Shown piece by piece: positions 1-11,300 of a DNA stretch of 64,000 bases. This DNA is from Fistularia commersonii (taxonomy: Eukaryota > Chordata > Actinopteri > Syngnathiformes > Fistulariidae). Position 1 is the first letter of the stretch; each line of letters opens with the position of its first letter. Below the pieces are notes generated by a model, which worked only from the letters and a program-made list of their open reading frames with translations, was not told the DNA's origin and did not search any database. The stretch spans positions 15,799,286-15,863,285 of the forward strand of contig JBBMNZ010000009.1 of assembly GCA_037954325.1 (NCBI GenBank), written 5' to 3'. The position numbers were made by a program, and so were the translations under genes.

Positions 1-189
1 ACAGTAATTCAATACGTCTGTGGAGATTTATTAACATTATAGTAAGAAATATACAATAATATAACATAATCAATGATCACTGTTCAGTCTGTCTACATTT
101 TGTACCTATTTTTCAAAAGGATCTCGATAAAGAATTCAATAAAAACATTATAATTCACTTTATGAGCAACTTTGGATTGAAAATGCACA

Positions 190-960
190 GAATAACAATG
201 AAATGACATTAAATATCCGTACGTATCGTCTAATTATAATATATATTGTATGTACATGTATTATGTGTAGGTTAAATAATACATCTTATATTAGTGTACA
301 ATATATTAATCATATTTACATGTAGCATATAAATAACAATGAAAAGAATTAAATATCCAAACATATATAATTATAATATATATTGTATGTATAATTACAT
401 AGATTATGTGTAGGTTAATAAGACATCTTATATTAGTGTATAATATATTTAATCACATTTACATGTGGCAAATAACAATGAAACGACATTAAATATCCAT
501 AAATATCATCTAATTATAATATATTGTATTATTTAACCTACACATAATCTACATAATTATACATGTACATACATCTTATATTATTGTATAATATATTTAA
601 TCATATTTACATGTAGCATATAAATAACAATGAAACAACATTAAATATCAAAACATATTATCTAATTATAATATATATTGTATGTACGTGTATAATTACA
701 TAGATTATGTATAGGTTAAATAATACATCTTATATTAGTGTATAATATATTAAATCATATTTACATGTAGCATATAAATAACAATGAAACGACATTAATA
801 TCCGTACATATCATCTAATTATAATATATATATATTGTATATACATGTATTATATGTAGGGTTTAATAATACATCTACTATTAGTGTTTAATATTTAATC
901 ATATTTACATGTAGCATTTATGATTAAAAATTAAATTAAAGTCTCTGTCTATACATATAT
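190..960. repeat. AT-rich tandem satellite, about 140-154 bp unit, 5 copies
   Basis: Five head-to-tail copies start with AACAATGAAA-like words at 194, 335, 474, 626 and 780, giving spacings of 141, 139, 152 and 154 bp. Each copy carries ATTATAATATATATTGTATG, a CATCTTATATTAGTGTA word and CATATTTACATGTAGCAT. The third copy has part of the unit inverted (526-572, see findings). No exon-like sequence is visible here on either strand. The array lies inside or downstream of the intron that follows the second homeobox exon. Confidence 0.85.
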
Positions 961-1136
961 ATGCAAATGTTTGGGTCAATAATTCTCAAAAAATATGAAT
1001 AAATGCATCAAGTCAACCATATAATGACAATAAAATCAATTCACATGACAAACATCTTTTTTCATGTTTTGTGGGGATCATCTTTTCCATCTTAAATAAT
1101 CCAAACATAACATAAAAAGATGCTAATCGTTCCCAC

Positions 1137-2332
1137 CTGTTTGTCGGACAGGTTGAGCTTCTTGCAGAGCTCGGCCTTGTCCTGCGTCCCCAGGTAGGCG
1201 TTCCTCTTGAAGGTCCTCTCCAGGCTGCCGATCTGCTCGGCGGTGAAGGCGGTGCGAGGCCTCCTGCCCGAAGGGGGCGACGGCGGCGAGGAGAGGGAGC
1301 GTCCGCCTTCGCTCTCGTAGCCGGACGTCTCCTCCTCAGTGCTGAAACCGGCTTCGGTGACTGAGAAAGAAAACAAATGTAAATAGAAGTTTGTTTTTTT
1401 TTTTTTTTACACGCTTTTCTTAAGAGGTGGTGTTTTCATCTTGTGATTGAAATAATTTGGCCATTTGCAGTTTGGCAAATTTCTCATATTTAAAAAAAAA
1501 ATAAATAAATAAAAAAAAGTTTGGGGGGATTTTTCAAGGTTTGTATATAATATTGCTTAACATAATTAAAATGAAAAAGTTGGTAAAAGGTGATTGAAAA
1601 GTGGCTTTTTTTCCTGAACAGCGTCACACACGCTCTTACAAAACCTCATAACAAGATACACACATTATACAGTATTCTTTATAGGTCACTTATTTCCTCA
1701 ATAGCAAGCGAAAGAGAAAAAAAATAAAACTAAATTAAAAAAAAAAAAAACATCTAACTCAGTTAAATAGAGATAATAGCTTTAACTCTCCAAATATTTT
1801 TTAATGGGTGCCCATTTGTCAAAATTTGCCCGTTTGAAAAGTGGCTTTTTACCCGGTAACATGGTTGGATTTAAAGCGAGAGGTTTTCCAAAGTGACAAA
1901 ACCGACCATTTTGGCGAAAAAAACGCCGCGTTTGGATTTTTTTTCCCTGCTTTAAAAAGCGTTAAAAGACTTTCACAACTACCAACAAAAGGAGACAATT
2001 TAGCTTTTTTAATCCAGAAGAACCTCTTTGTTTGAAACCGGTATCGTCTCATTCTCTACGCCGACGACGCCGTGATAAATATCACCAAAAAAAAAACAAA
2101 AAAAAACAGCTTTTCCCCAGCGCCTGATGGACTCACCTTGTTCTCCGCCGGGGTTCTGACACCGAAGAGCGTTGGAAAGCCCACAACCTCTGGACTCGGA
2201 GCTTCTCGCCTCCTGCTCTTCAGAGTTTTCCAACTTGGGGCGGCGGTAAAAACCCGGGAGGCTCTCGGAATGGGTTCCGGCCGGCCTCTGGCTGCTCTGA
2301 GCCATCCACTCGATGGAGAAATGCCCCCTCAT
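1137..2332 (-). CDS. ved: Vent-family homeobox transcription factor (ved-like), first two coding exons, 3' end outside window
   Basis: Exons on the minus strand are 2332-2137 (ATG; donor AAG|GTGAGT) and 1360-1137 (acceptor TTTCTTTCTCAG; donor CAG|GTGGGA). Phases agree and give 140 residues. The N-terminus has FSIEWMAQSS, the short motif typical of Vox/Vent/Ved proteins. Exon 2 encodes homeodomain positions 1-44, with R5, F8, Q12, L16, F20 and L40 visible, ending at DKQ. The intron sits between homeodomain positions 44 and 45, as in many NK/Vent-class genes. Helix 3 (WFQNRR) is not found in 1-1136, so the last exon lies beyond the window. Family role: repressor acting in ventral mesoderm of the early embryo, opposing dorsal-organiser genes. 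Vent family is near certain; choosing ved over vox/vent is from memory of the homeodomain and is less sure. Confidence 0.75.
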
Positions 2333-2715
2333 GACTGCTAAAATCCCGGTCGCTAGTTTAGTTTGAGTTTCTCCACCGGCGTCGTGCCGGTGTGGTTTGG
2401 AGTTTTGGAGTTTTGAGACCCCCCGACCGCCGCCGCCCGGGTCTTTAAAGCGGGGGCCGTCCCTCCTCCTGATTCAGGCTCCAGGAGATCAAAGCTCACA
2501 TCCTCCCCTCCTTTAGTTTTCACAACTGGAGTAATTAAGACGTCTCATTCGGTCTGAATGAGGCTGTTTCTCCGAGGCTCCAGCGAGTCTGGAACCCCTT
2601 CGACACCTCCTCCGCCCAGATAACCCGCACGCCTCGGCCAGAACCTCGCTTTCCGAAAAGGTCGAGCGAAACGCTAAATGTTTATCCCGATTAAAGTGAC
2701 GGAAACAGAAAGGGG

Positions 2716-2762
2716 GTCACGTGACTGAGTTTCTTTGTTTATCTGGAAAAGCGTCACGTGAC
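2716..2762. promoter_or_regulatory. Two palindromic GTCACGTGAC E-boxes upstream of the homeobox gene
   Basis: Identical palindromes GTCACGTGAC occur at 2716-2725 and 2753-2762, 37 bp apart, about 385-430 bp upstream of the homeobox ATG. The word fits binding sites of USF/MITF/TFEB-type bHLH-zip factors. The sequence is seen directly; use as a promoter element is inference. Confidence 0.45.
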
Positions 2763-4705
2763 CTCGGCCGGCTGACGAGGAAACAGTCGTTTATCGGCGC
2801 CGTCGAGACGCTCGGTGATCGTCGGGACTCCGAAAAAGGGGGGTCGGACTTTTAAACCGGTGTTTGTTCTTTTGAAAAGAAAAAGAAGAAGGGCCGCCCC
2901 GCGGCTAATCCGGATTAAAGTGGATTAGCGCTATGATAGCGCTTCCACAATGAGCTGGTTTTCTGATGGTCGGGGTTGTTTTGTTTAGCGTATTAGAATA
3001 TAATCCCCTGGAATTATCCGGGATCTGCAGATCCAAAGGGTTGTTAAATGTGTTAACAGGCTTGAAGAGTTATCCTTAATTCTAATTACATTTAACACTT
3101 TTTTTTTTTTTTAAATCACAGAATGGATTATTTGATTTATTTTAGCAATTTTTTTAAATGTATTTACAATTTTAGCTCTTTTTTTTCTTAGACACAATGA
3201 ATCCAGGTGTCTCTTAATCACAATAAAATATTTAAAATAGGTTTCAAATAGGCTATTTTATAATGGCAACTAAAACAATATAATACAAATAAACGATTCT
3301 AAACTACTATAAACCAATAATATTAGAAATAATCAAGAAAAACGAATTTCCTGTTTGTTCGTTACAACCAGGAAATTAGTTTTTCTTTTTTCCCTCCCGG
3401 CAAATAAATTGAACTTCAAATAAGTTAAATCAGATTAAATAAGAAAAGAAACATGTATTTATTTATCTAAATGAGGAAAAGTAAAAATATCAAAGAAATG
3501 TACCCAATAGAAAACTGTTAAATATTAAGTTAGTTTGAAAAATCATTTAAAATTTCTAAAAAGTAAAATTATACACACACAAATGCATTGACATATATCG
3601 GTATTGACCTAATAACTATTTAAATAAGTTATTTTGAGAATCATTTTGAGATCCTTCTGGCTCTTTCAAGCTACTTGAGTTATTTAAGAAAAAAAAAAAA
3701 GTTTTTTTATTTATTCATAAGTGAGGTTATGCCCCTTAAATAAAGTTTATATTAAACTTTTAAATATCAAGTAATTTGGAAGGAAAAAAATTGGAAATGT
3801 CTTTTCCATCTAAACACAAATACGGTTTAAAATATAAACAATTGTTTATGTTCACTAACGTCTCACAATATATGATGATTATATTTTATATATATTTTTT
3901 AAATTCTGTCATAGAGGGTTAAATCTTAATGATAATGATATCATTTCTTTTTTATCCACAAATATTCAGCTGTAAGATAAATGAATATAATATGTAAACA
4001 TGAAGTATTGTTTTTTGCACCACAAAACTTCTAGTTTATCCAGTTTTTTTTAATATTTTTCTATTATTATTATTATTATTTTTCTGTTATTATACTATAT
4101 TTACTATATATTTTTCTATCATTATACTGCATGAGGGGGCGAGGACATGCATTTATACTAATACTGTATGTTAAAGGCACTTAATACTATTATAACATAT
4201 TTAACTATCATATAAAGAGTTCATAGTATCCGAGTACTTCAGTAACTGTATTGGTAATGTACTCCGTTTCCTCCGTAATCCACGGTTGTAAAATAAAATG
4301 TTGTACAATTAAATCTCAGAGATGAACCATTAAAAAGGGAAAAGCGTGGATTTAAAATTGTGATTTAAAACCCAATTTGAATTTTTATTTTTCAAAGTAA
4401 AGACAAAAAAACATACAAGCATTTTTACATTATTAATATTAAATGTCCTCAGATATTTATTATAATTATTTAACCCATATTTTCAGGGTATACTATCTTT
4501 AACAAGGTATTTTTTTTGCCTCACCTGTGTGTTTTTTTTTTTTTGGGTTTGACTTTTTCGTCATTAACTCCGGATGTTGATTATCTCACGGTAATAAACG
4601 TTTACTATATTTCATTAGGAGGCTTTTAGGGACAAGATGGCGTCTGAGGAAAAGTGTAAATGAGGTCGTCCAGAGGAAGGACAGCGGGGTGTGTTCAAAG
4701 GGAAC

Positions 4706-4706
4706 G

Positions 4707-4759
<53 letters not shown>

Positions 4760-5086
4760 AGGGGGAGGACGGCGTGGACTTTGATGTGAGATGCGAGCAG
4801 ACGTGGAGAGACGAGGCCGCAGACAGACGTCTGTCGGAAAAGACGGGAAGCTGATGAGATAAAGCGGTTTCTGGATCTGGAAATCCAGATTTATAGGATT
4901 TCTTGACATTATTTTGCATTAAAATGCACGCAAACGTGACTGGATTGAGTGAGAAAACAATATATACACACATATATTTCATATATCACTATCACTACTA
5001 TAAAAGAATAGTTTTAGTGCAGCTGTTTCTCTTCTTTTTCCCCTGATCAAATCAAATCAATCATATTACAAAGGGAAAAAGAAAAT

Positions 5087-5117
<31 letters not shown>
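4706..5117. repeat. (GT)n tract 4706-4758 and (CA)n tract 5089-5117
   Basis: Two dinucleotide microsatellites, the first with one TTT interruption. The Cys-Val and Thr-His reading frames across them are artefacts. Confidence 0.95.
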
Positions 5118-5119
<2 letters not shown>

Positions 5120-5120
<1 letters not shown>

Positions 5121-6130
5121 GAGGAAAGTGAGGGTTTTTACAAAATGAAATACTTAAAATTAAACTTTTAGTTGTTTTGAGATTAATTTGTAGATAATTC
5201 CGGCCAGACATTTTTAAAATTAAAAGCAACTTAATCCCATTATTTAACGAAAAAAAGCTCTTTTATACTTGAAGCAATGCCTGTACACATCAATGAAATT
5301 AACTTGAAATGTTTATTTTTAAATAAGTTAATTTGAGAATTATTTTCAGATAAATCTGGCTGAACAGTTGTTCAATCAAAATTTACTTTTTTTTTTCTTA
5401 ATTTTTTTAAGGAAAAAAGCTTATTTATATTTTTGTATAGGGAAAGTAATCACCCTTTATATCAAAGACCCAAAAGTAAACTTTTATTATTTTGGTTTGA
5501 GAATTATTTACAGATAATTCCAGGCCAACACTTTTAAGAATAAAGGTTAAGGAACTTACTTCCAGACCAATGTTTTTAAATTTAAAAGTCAAGCAACTTA
5601 ATCAGATTATCTCATTGAAAAAAAAAAAGTTTATTTATACTTACATGAAGGGAAAGCAATGGCCTGTAAATATCAAAGAAAATAACCTAAAAGTTAACAG
5701 TTAAATAAGTTAAATTAAGAATCATTTTGAGATTAATCTGGCTCGATGTCTGTTAAATCATTTTTTTTCTTAAGTTTTAAAGAAAAAAAAAAAAAGCTTT
5801 TTTTTATTTATATATAGGGAATGTATTAACATTATAAATCAAATACCTAATACTTCACTTTTAAATAAATTAGTTTGAGAATCATTATCAGATCATTCTC
5901 ATAACTCTCATGTAATTTTCATTAAATTGAATTCAAGGAACAAAATTGAGATTTTAAAGAAAAAAACATGTTTATTTTTTAATATATAAGGAAATTAATG
6001 CATTTCAAATGTTAAAGCAAATATTTTAAACTAAACTTTTGAATGTTAAGTTATTCTGAGAACAATTTGGAGACGTAATTCCAGCAAAACATTTGCAACG
6101 TTTAATTCAGTCTTTTCTTAAATACTTCAT
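5120..6130. repeat. Degenerate AT-rich tandem repeat, about 170-210 bp unit
   Basis: The theme is GGAAAGCAATGCCTGTAAAT, then AAATAAGTTA..TTGAGAATCATTTTGAGA, then a T/A-run ending in AAGCTTATTTATA. It recurs with landmarks near 5272, 5441, 5650, 5819 and 5990. Related diverged copies occur around 3490-3790. No coding content. Confidence 0.65.
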
Positions 6131-6482
6131 ATATAAATACTTCATAAAATACTGTTAAAAATTAATAATAATATAATAATAAATACTGTTAAAAAAATCT
6201 ATATGTTTAGGGATACACGACAATTTTGGGGGGGAAATCGCCTCTTAGATTTAAATTAAAATTCGATCAAAGCCGCAAAATTATTCTTAAATCTTTCTTT
6301 GAAAATATTGTTCATTTAATATTATAGTTAATATTCTTTTAAGTAGCTTGTGGATTTTTTTCATGTATTTATATCTCCATTGTAAGGCAATTTGAACCGG
6401 GCCGTCTTTTCAGGGGGTTAACACACTTTTGCGAGCGTCTGCGGAAACTATTTCCGAGCTGTTTGGAGATTTTTAAGAAGAA

Positions 6483-6485
<3 letters not shown>

Positions 6486-6534
<49 letters not shown>

Positions 6535-6676
6535 TGGGGGGGGGGGCCTGCGGCCTGTGGGGTGGTGGCCCCCCTGCAGGGCGCCTCTCTGATTGGCTCC
6601 ATTCGACCCCTTTCATCTCTAATGGGGCTGTTTGCTGCTCTGTTATGGACACAAACACACCTCGGACCCCCCGGCA

Positions 6677-6768
<92 letters not shown>
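6486..6768. repeat. Facing (GT)n and (CA)n arrays
   Basis: (GT)n at 6486-6533 is followed 145 bp later by (CA)n at 6678-6768. The arms are complementary, so the strand could fold into a long hairpin with a GC-rich loop that includes a G-run at 6533-6546. Confidence 0.95.
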
Positions 6769-6769
<1 letters not shown>

Positions 6770-7707
6770 GACTCCTTCCATTAGTACACTCTTTAAAACC
6801 CGTTTGCTAGACGTCTTGAACGTTCTGAGGATGTCACTTTCTGATGGTTTATTGGGAAAAAAAAAAGAAAACAAAAAAATCAAATTTCCACTCCTCGAAT
6901 GCAACGTGTTACTCAACACTTTTTAGTAATGATTTCATTATTTATTCACTGATTGTTTCCAGATTCGCCTCCAGTTTCGTGCATCGACCAGCTGGAATGA
7001 AACAAATAGTAAGCGTAAAAATCCACTTACATTTCCCCTTGTCGTTTCCGAGTCGTAGCTTCCTGCCTCGGGTGTTGGCCGGTGTGAACCCCTCGCTAGG
7101 ACCCGAGTAATGACGTCATTAGCCTTCACGCAGGTGAGAGGCGTGAAAAGCGGCGGCGGCGGCGGCAGCTCGTGCACTTCAAGGCTCTTGACGACGCCAA
7201 TAATCCCGGGTTCGAGTCCCGCCGGCTCCATCAAAGGCCCCCGTTGTGGATGAATTAAAATAAAAACAAACGGTTCGTCCGTGAGGTTTCCCAGGCGATA
7301 TTCATATCAGGTCCCGTCTGCCTCATATTGTCCAGAGATGTTGACGAGAAGGGTCTCTGAATGAGGCCCCGTGATTGACAGGCGACACTTCCTGGTTAAG
7401 CCCCGCCTCTCGCCACCAACGTCAGCTGTGATTGGCTCCCGTCTTCTGACCCTGGGAGCAGGACGGACACACGGATCTTTAATTTTTTTAATTTAACCGG
7501 CTGGGCCGACATCGATTCTGGTTTTATCAATTATAAAAATAAAAATAAAAAAAACAAACGTCCAATTAGATGCAAATTACTGTCTACTAAATGTAAATAG
7601 TCATTTTTTTGTCACAGCATAAACAGCGGAGAACACAAACACTGCAAATGCATAATGAATTAAGTTGCCTGTGTGTGAGTGGCAACATGCTCGCTACTTG
7701 GAGCGCA

Positions 7708-7710
<3 letters not shown>

Positions 7711-7774
<64 letters not shown>

Positions 7775-7868
7775 CGGGTGTGGTTTTCTTTGATGTCACA
7801 CTGGTGTTTAAGGGTTAATGAGGCTGTTAAGGCGAGGAAACGCCTGTTACTTCTGTCTCTCACTCTCT

Positions 7869-7899
<31 letters not shown>

Positions 7900-8033
7900 A
7901 CACACGCACAAACACACACGCACACACACACACACACGCACACACACACGCGCGCACGCACACACACAAACACAAACTAAACCATCAACATTTAGCAGAC
8001 TTTCAGTTCATATTGCAGCAGGATGCAGGTCAC

Positions 8034-8094
<61 letters not shown>
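7711..8094. repeat. Cluster of three dinucleotide arrays: (GT)n, imperfect (CA)n, (GT)n
   Basis: (GT)n 7711-7768, (CA)n with CG interruptions 7869-7975, and (GT)n 8036-8094. The centre array is complementary to both flanking arrays. Confidence 0.95.
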
Positions 8095-8095
<1 letters not shown>

Positions 8096-8333
8096 TGAGA
8101 CGATCTGCTTTTACCCACATGACCTGCCCTATTTGACAAATATCAACCAGAAGTACTGGGGCCTCCAGGCGTCTGTGAGATATTTCAGTTCATCTTGAGG
8201 CTGATGGTCAGCAGGACCAGGAGATGTTGATGGACTTCAGGAGGAAGGTGGACATCCTGGAAAAGCCTCTCCAGATCACGGCCGAGGAGGCGATGGGATT
8301 ATTAAAGTGCATCTCATCTTATGAGTCCTTCAG
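8096..8333 (+). other. Coding-like orphan stretch, unidentified
   Basis: From 8189 (after TATTTCAG) to 8333 (before GTACTG) one frame is open and reads like a soluble helical protein; residues include FRRKVDILEKPLQITAEEAM. A second open frame just upstream (8096-8198) contains LPYLTNINQKYWGLQASVRY and ends at a stop. The two would join only through a frameshift or splice. It overlaps the expected polm 3' UTR on the opposite strand. I do not recognise the protein. It may be a single exon of an unrecognised gene, a processed fragment or chance. Confidence 0.3.
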
Positions 8334-8373
8334 GTACTGACCTTCACCTCCCGGCTCCTCGTGCTCGGGCCCC

Positions 8374-11300
8374 TCAGGCGTTTCTCTCCAGGGGTGGAAT
8401 GAACTCCAGACCGAGGTGGGTGAAGATCTCCTCCTCTGTGGTGGCTCTCAGGTATCGACCCTGCGGGGGAAGAGGAAGAGGTGGGGTTGTTGTCATGCCA
8501 TCAGGCCAAGGGAAGAGTGGATGCTAAACATTGATACTAAGGGCTGATGCCAAGAGATGATGCTAATAGATGATGATTAGAGTGGGTGCTATGAGTGGGT
8601 GCTAAGAGTTGATGCTAAGAGAAGATGCTAAGACCGGATGCTAAGGGCAGATGCTAAGAGTGGATGCCAAGAGTAGATTCCAAGAGCAGATGCTAAGAGT
8701 TGATGCTAAGGGTAGGGGCTAAGAGCAGATGCTAAAAGCGGATGCTAAGAGGGGGTGCTAAGGGTAGATGCTAAGAGCAGACCCCAACAGCAGATGATAA
8801 GAGTGGGTGCTAAGAGTAGGTGCTGAGGGTAGATGCTAAGGGCAGATGCTAAAAGCGGACGCTAAGAGTAGGTGCTAAGGGTAGATGCCAAGAGCAGATG
8901 CCAAGAGCGAATGCCAAGAGCAGATGCTAAGAGCGGATGCTAAACATGTAGGCTAAGGGTAGATGCTAAGAGCAGATGACGAGAGATGCTGCTAAGAGCG
9001 AATAACAAGAGATGCCACTAAGAGATGATGCTAAGGGCAGATGCCAAGGGCAGATGCCAAAAGTGGATGCCAAGAGTGGATGCCAAGAGTGGATGCTAAG
9101 AGCGGATGCTAAGAGCTGATGCCAAGAGTGGATGCCAAGAGCGGGTGCTAAGAGCGGATGCTAAGAGCGGATGCTTGAGCCGATGCTAAGAGCTGATGCC
9201 AAGAGTGGATGCCAAGAGCGGGTGCCAAGAGTTAATGCTAAGAGTAGGTGCTAAGAGCAGATACTAAAAGCGAATGCTAAGTGGGGGTGCTAAGGGTAGA
9301 TGCCAAGAGGAGATGACAGGAGTAGATGCTACGAGTTGCTGCTAAGAGATGTTGCTAAGAGTAGGTGCTTAGAGTTGATGCTAAGGGTAGATGCTAAGGG
9401 TAGATGCTTAGGGCAGATGATAAAAGCGGATGCTAAGAGTAGGTGCTAAGGGTAGATGCTAATAGCAGATGCTAAAAGTGGATGCTAAGAGTAGGTGCCA
9501 AGGCTAGATGCTAAGAGCAGGTCCCAAGAGCAGATGCCACAAGTAGATGCTAATAGCAAATGCTAAAGGCAAATGCCAAGAGGAGATCCCCAGAGTAGAT
9601 GCTAATAGCAAATGCTAAAAGCAGATGCCAAGAGCTAAGGCTAAGCGCAAATGCTAAGAGTAGATATCAAGAGCAGAAGCCAAGAGTGCCAAGAGCATCT
9701 ACTAAGGGTAGATGCTTGGAGCAGATGGTAAGAGTAGATGCTTAGAGTAGATATAAAGAGCAGATGCCATGAGCTGATGCTAAGAGCAGATACTAAAAGC
9801 GGATGCTAAGAGTAGGTCCTAAGACCAGATACTAAAAGCGGATGCTAAGTGCGGGTGCTGAGGATAGATGCCAAGAGGAGATGACGAGAGTAGGTGCTAA
9901 GAGTTGCTGCTAAGAGATCATGCTAAGAGTAGGTGTTTAGAGTTGATGCTAAGGGGGGATGCTAAGAGGATGCTAAGAGTATGTGCTAAGGGTAGATGCT
10001 AAGAGTAGATGCTAAAAGCAGATGCTTTCAGTAGGTGCCAAGGGTAGATGCTAAGAGAAGGTCCAAAGAGCAGATGCCAAGAGTAGATGCTAATAGCAAA
10101 TGCTAAAGGCAGATGCCAAGAGGAGATCCCCAGAGTAGATGCTAATAGCAAATGCTAAAAGCAGATGCCAAGAGCAAAGGCTGAGCGCAAATGCTAAGAG
10201 TAGGTGCCAAGGCTAGATGCTAAGAGCAGGTCCCAAGAGCAGATGCCACAAGTAGATGCTAATAGCAAATGCTAAAGGCAAATGCCAAGAGGAGATCCCC
10301 AGAGTAGATGCTAATAGCAGATGCCAAGAGCTGATGCCAAGAGCTGATACCAAGAGCATCTACTAAGGATAGATGCTGCGAGCAGATGCTAAGAGTAGAT
10401 GCTAAGAGCAGCTGCTAAGAGTGCACTTACCTGCTTGGTGTCATACAAGGCGTGGCTGCTGAGGGACATGGACTTCTCCTGCCCTGCCCACCGGCGGAGC
10501 TCGCGCTCGAAAAGCTACGGGGGAAAGTCGACACTTAGACGCAAGATGTGACCCCGAATGATGGGTGGGTGCCAACTTCCTGTTTTCTTTTTACAAACAA
10601 GAGGTCCAACTATCGTCTAAGGAGCAGGTCACCTTGGATCCCGTCCAGCCGAGCAGGGCGAAGGCAAACTGGCCAATCGGGGAGACCACCAGGTCGACCC
10701 TCACCGCCCTCCATGCTACTGGGCCGGCCGCTGACTCCCCGCCGCTGTGGAGGCCCTCCGGACGCCGCAGTAGTTTGAAGATGGCGAAACAGCGGTCGAA
10801 GCGGTCCATGGTAGACGCCGGGCGCCCGGGGCCGTCCGCCGACTCCAGGTAGGAGTTCCTGGTGGTTTTTTGGTACAGAAGCAGACCCTGTTGGAGGGAG
10901 CACAAGACTTTAGTGCCCCTGCATAATCAATCACTCATTATCTATAGCCTTGATCACACGCAGAGACATGCAACCAATCATTCATTCTACCAAGGAGAAG
11001 GGAGTGCTCATCAGTCTACAGCGTTTCTGAATATAAAGTCAATAAGTGACCAAGTGTTGACGCATTAGCAATGTTATCTTCTGCAGCAAAGCTAACATAA
11101 CTGCCCTGTGTGGTTGTACCATGCTACCCAAGCTAGCATTACCGACCCGCGTGCTCACACAAAGCTAGCTATCTCCACTTATGTGCTTGTACAAAGCTAA
11201 CGGTACTGACCTGCAAGCTCGTACAGAGCTGCGATTCAAATGCATTCATTTTTCAAACGGGTTATTTTTTCGGTAATTAATTGATAAAAGTCAAATTTCT

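Larger units (their letters stand above)
2333..8095. other. Gene-poor AT-rich region between the homeobox gene and polm
   Basis: No convincing exon is seen. The first kilobase is GC-richer and probably holds the homeobox 5' UTR and promoter. 3000-6350 is AT-rich and carries a degenerate tandem repeat. 4700-8095 carries several (CA)n/(GT)n tracts. Reading frames here encode Cys-Val or Thr-His runs produced by the microsatellites and are not genes. Confidence 0.6.

Noticed and set aside
6369..6926. Cys-Val and Thr-His repeat frames of 100-150 codons
   Set aside because: Translations of (GT)n/(CA)n microsatellites. The same applies to frames at 4586-4909, 7587-8198, 54756-55327, 57708-58209 and 61754-62045.
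7190..7232. tRNA-like 3' half (AATCCCGGGTTCGAGTCCCG)
   Set aside because: It resembles a T-arm, but the fifth stem pair fails. No matching 5' acceptor strand, D-arm or anticodon arm is found upstream.
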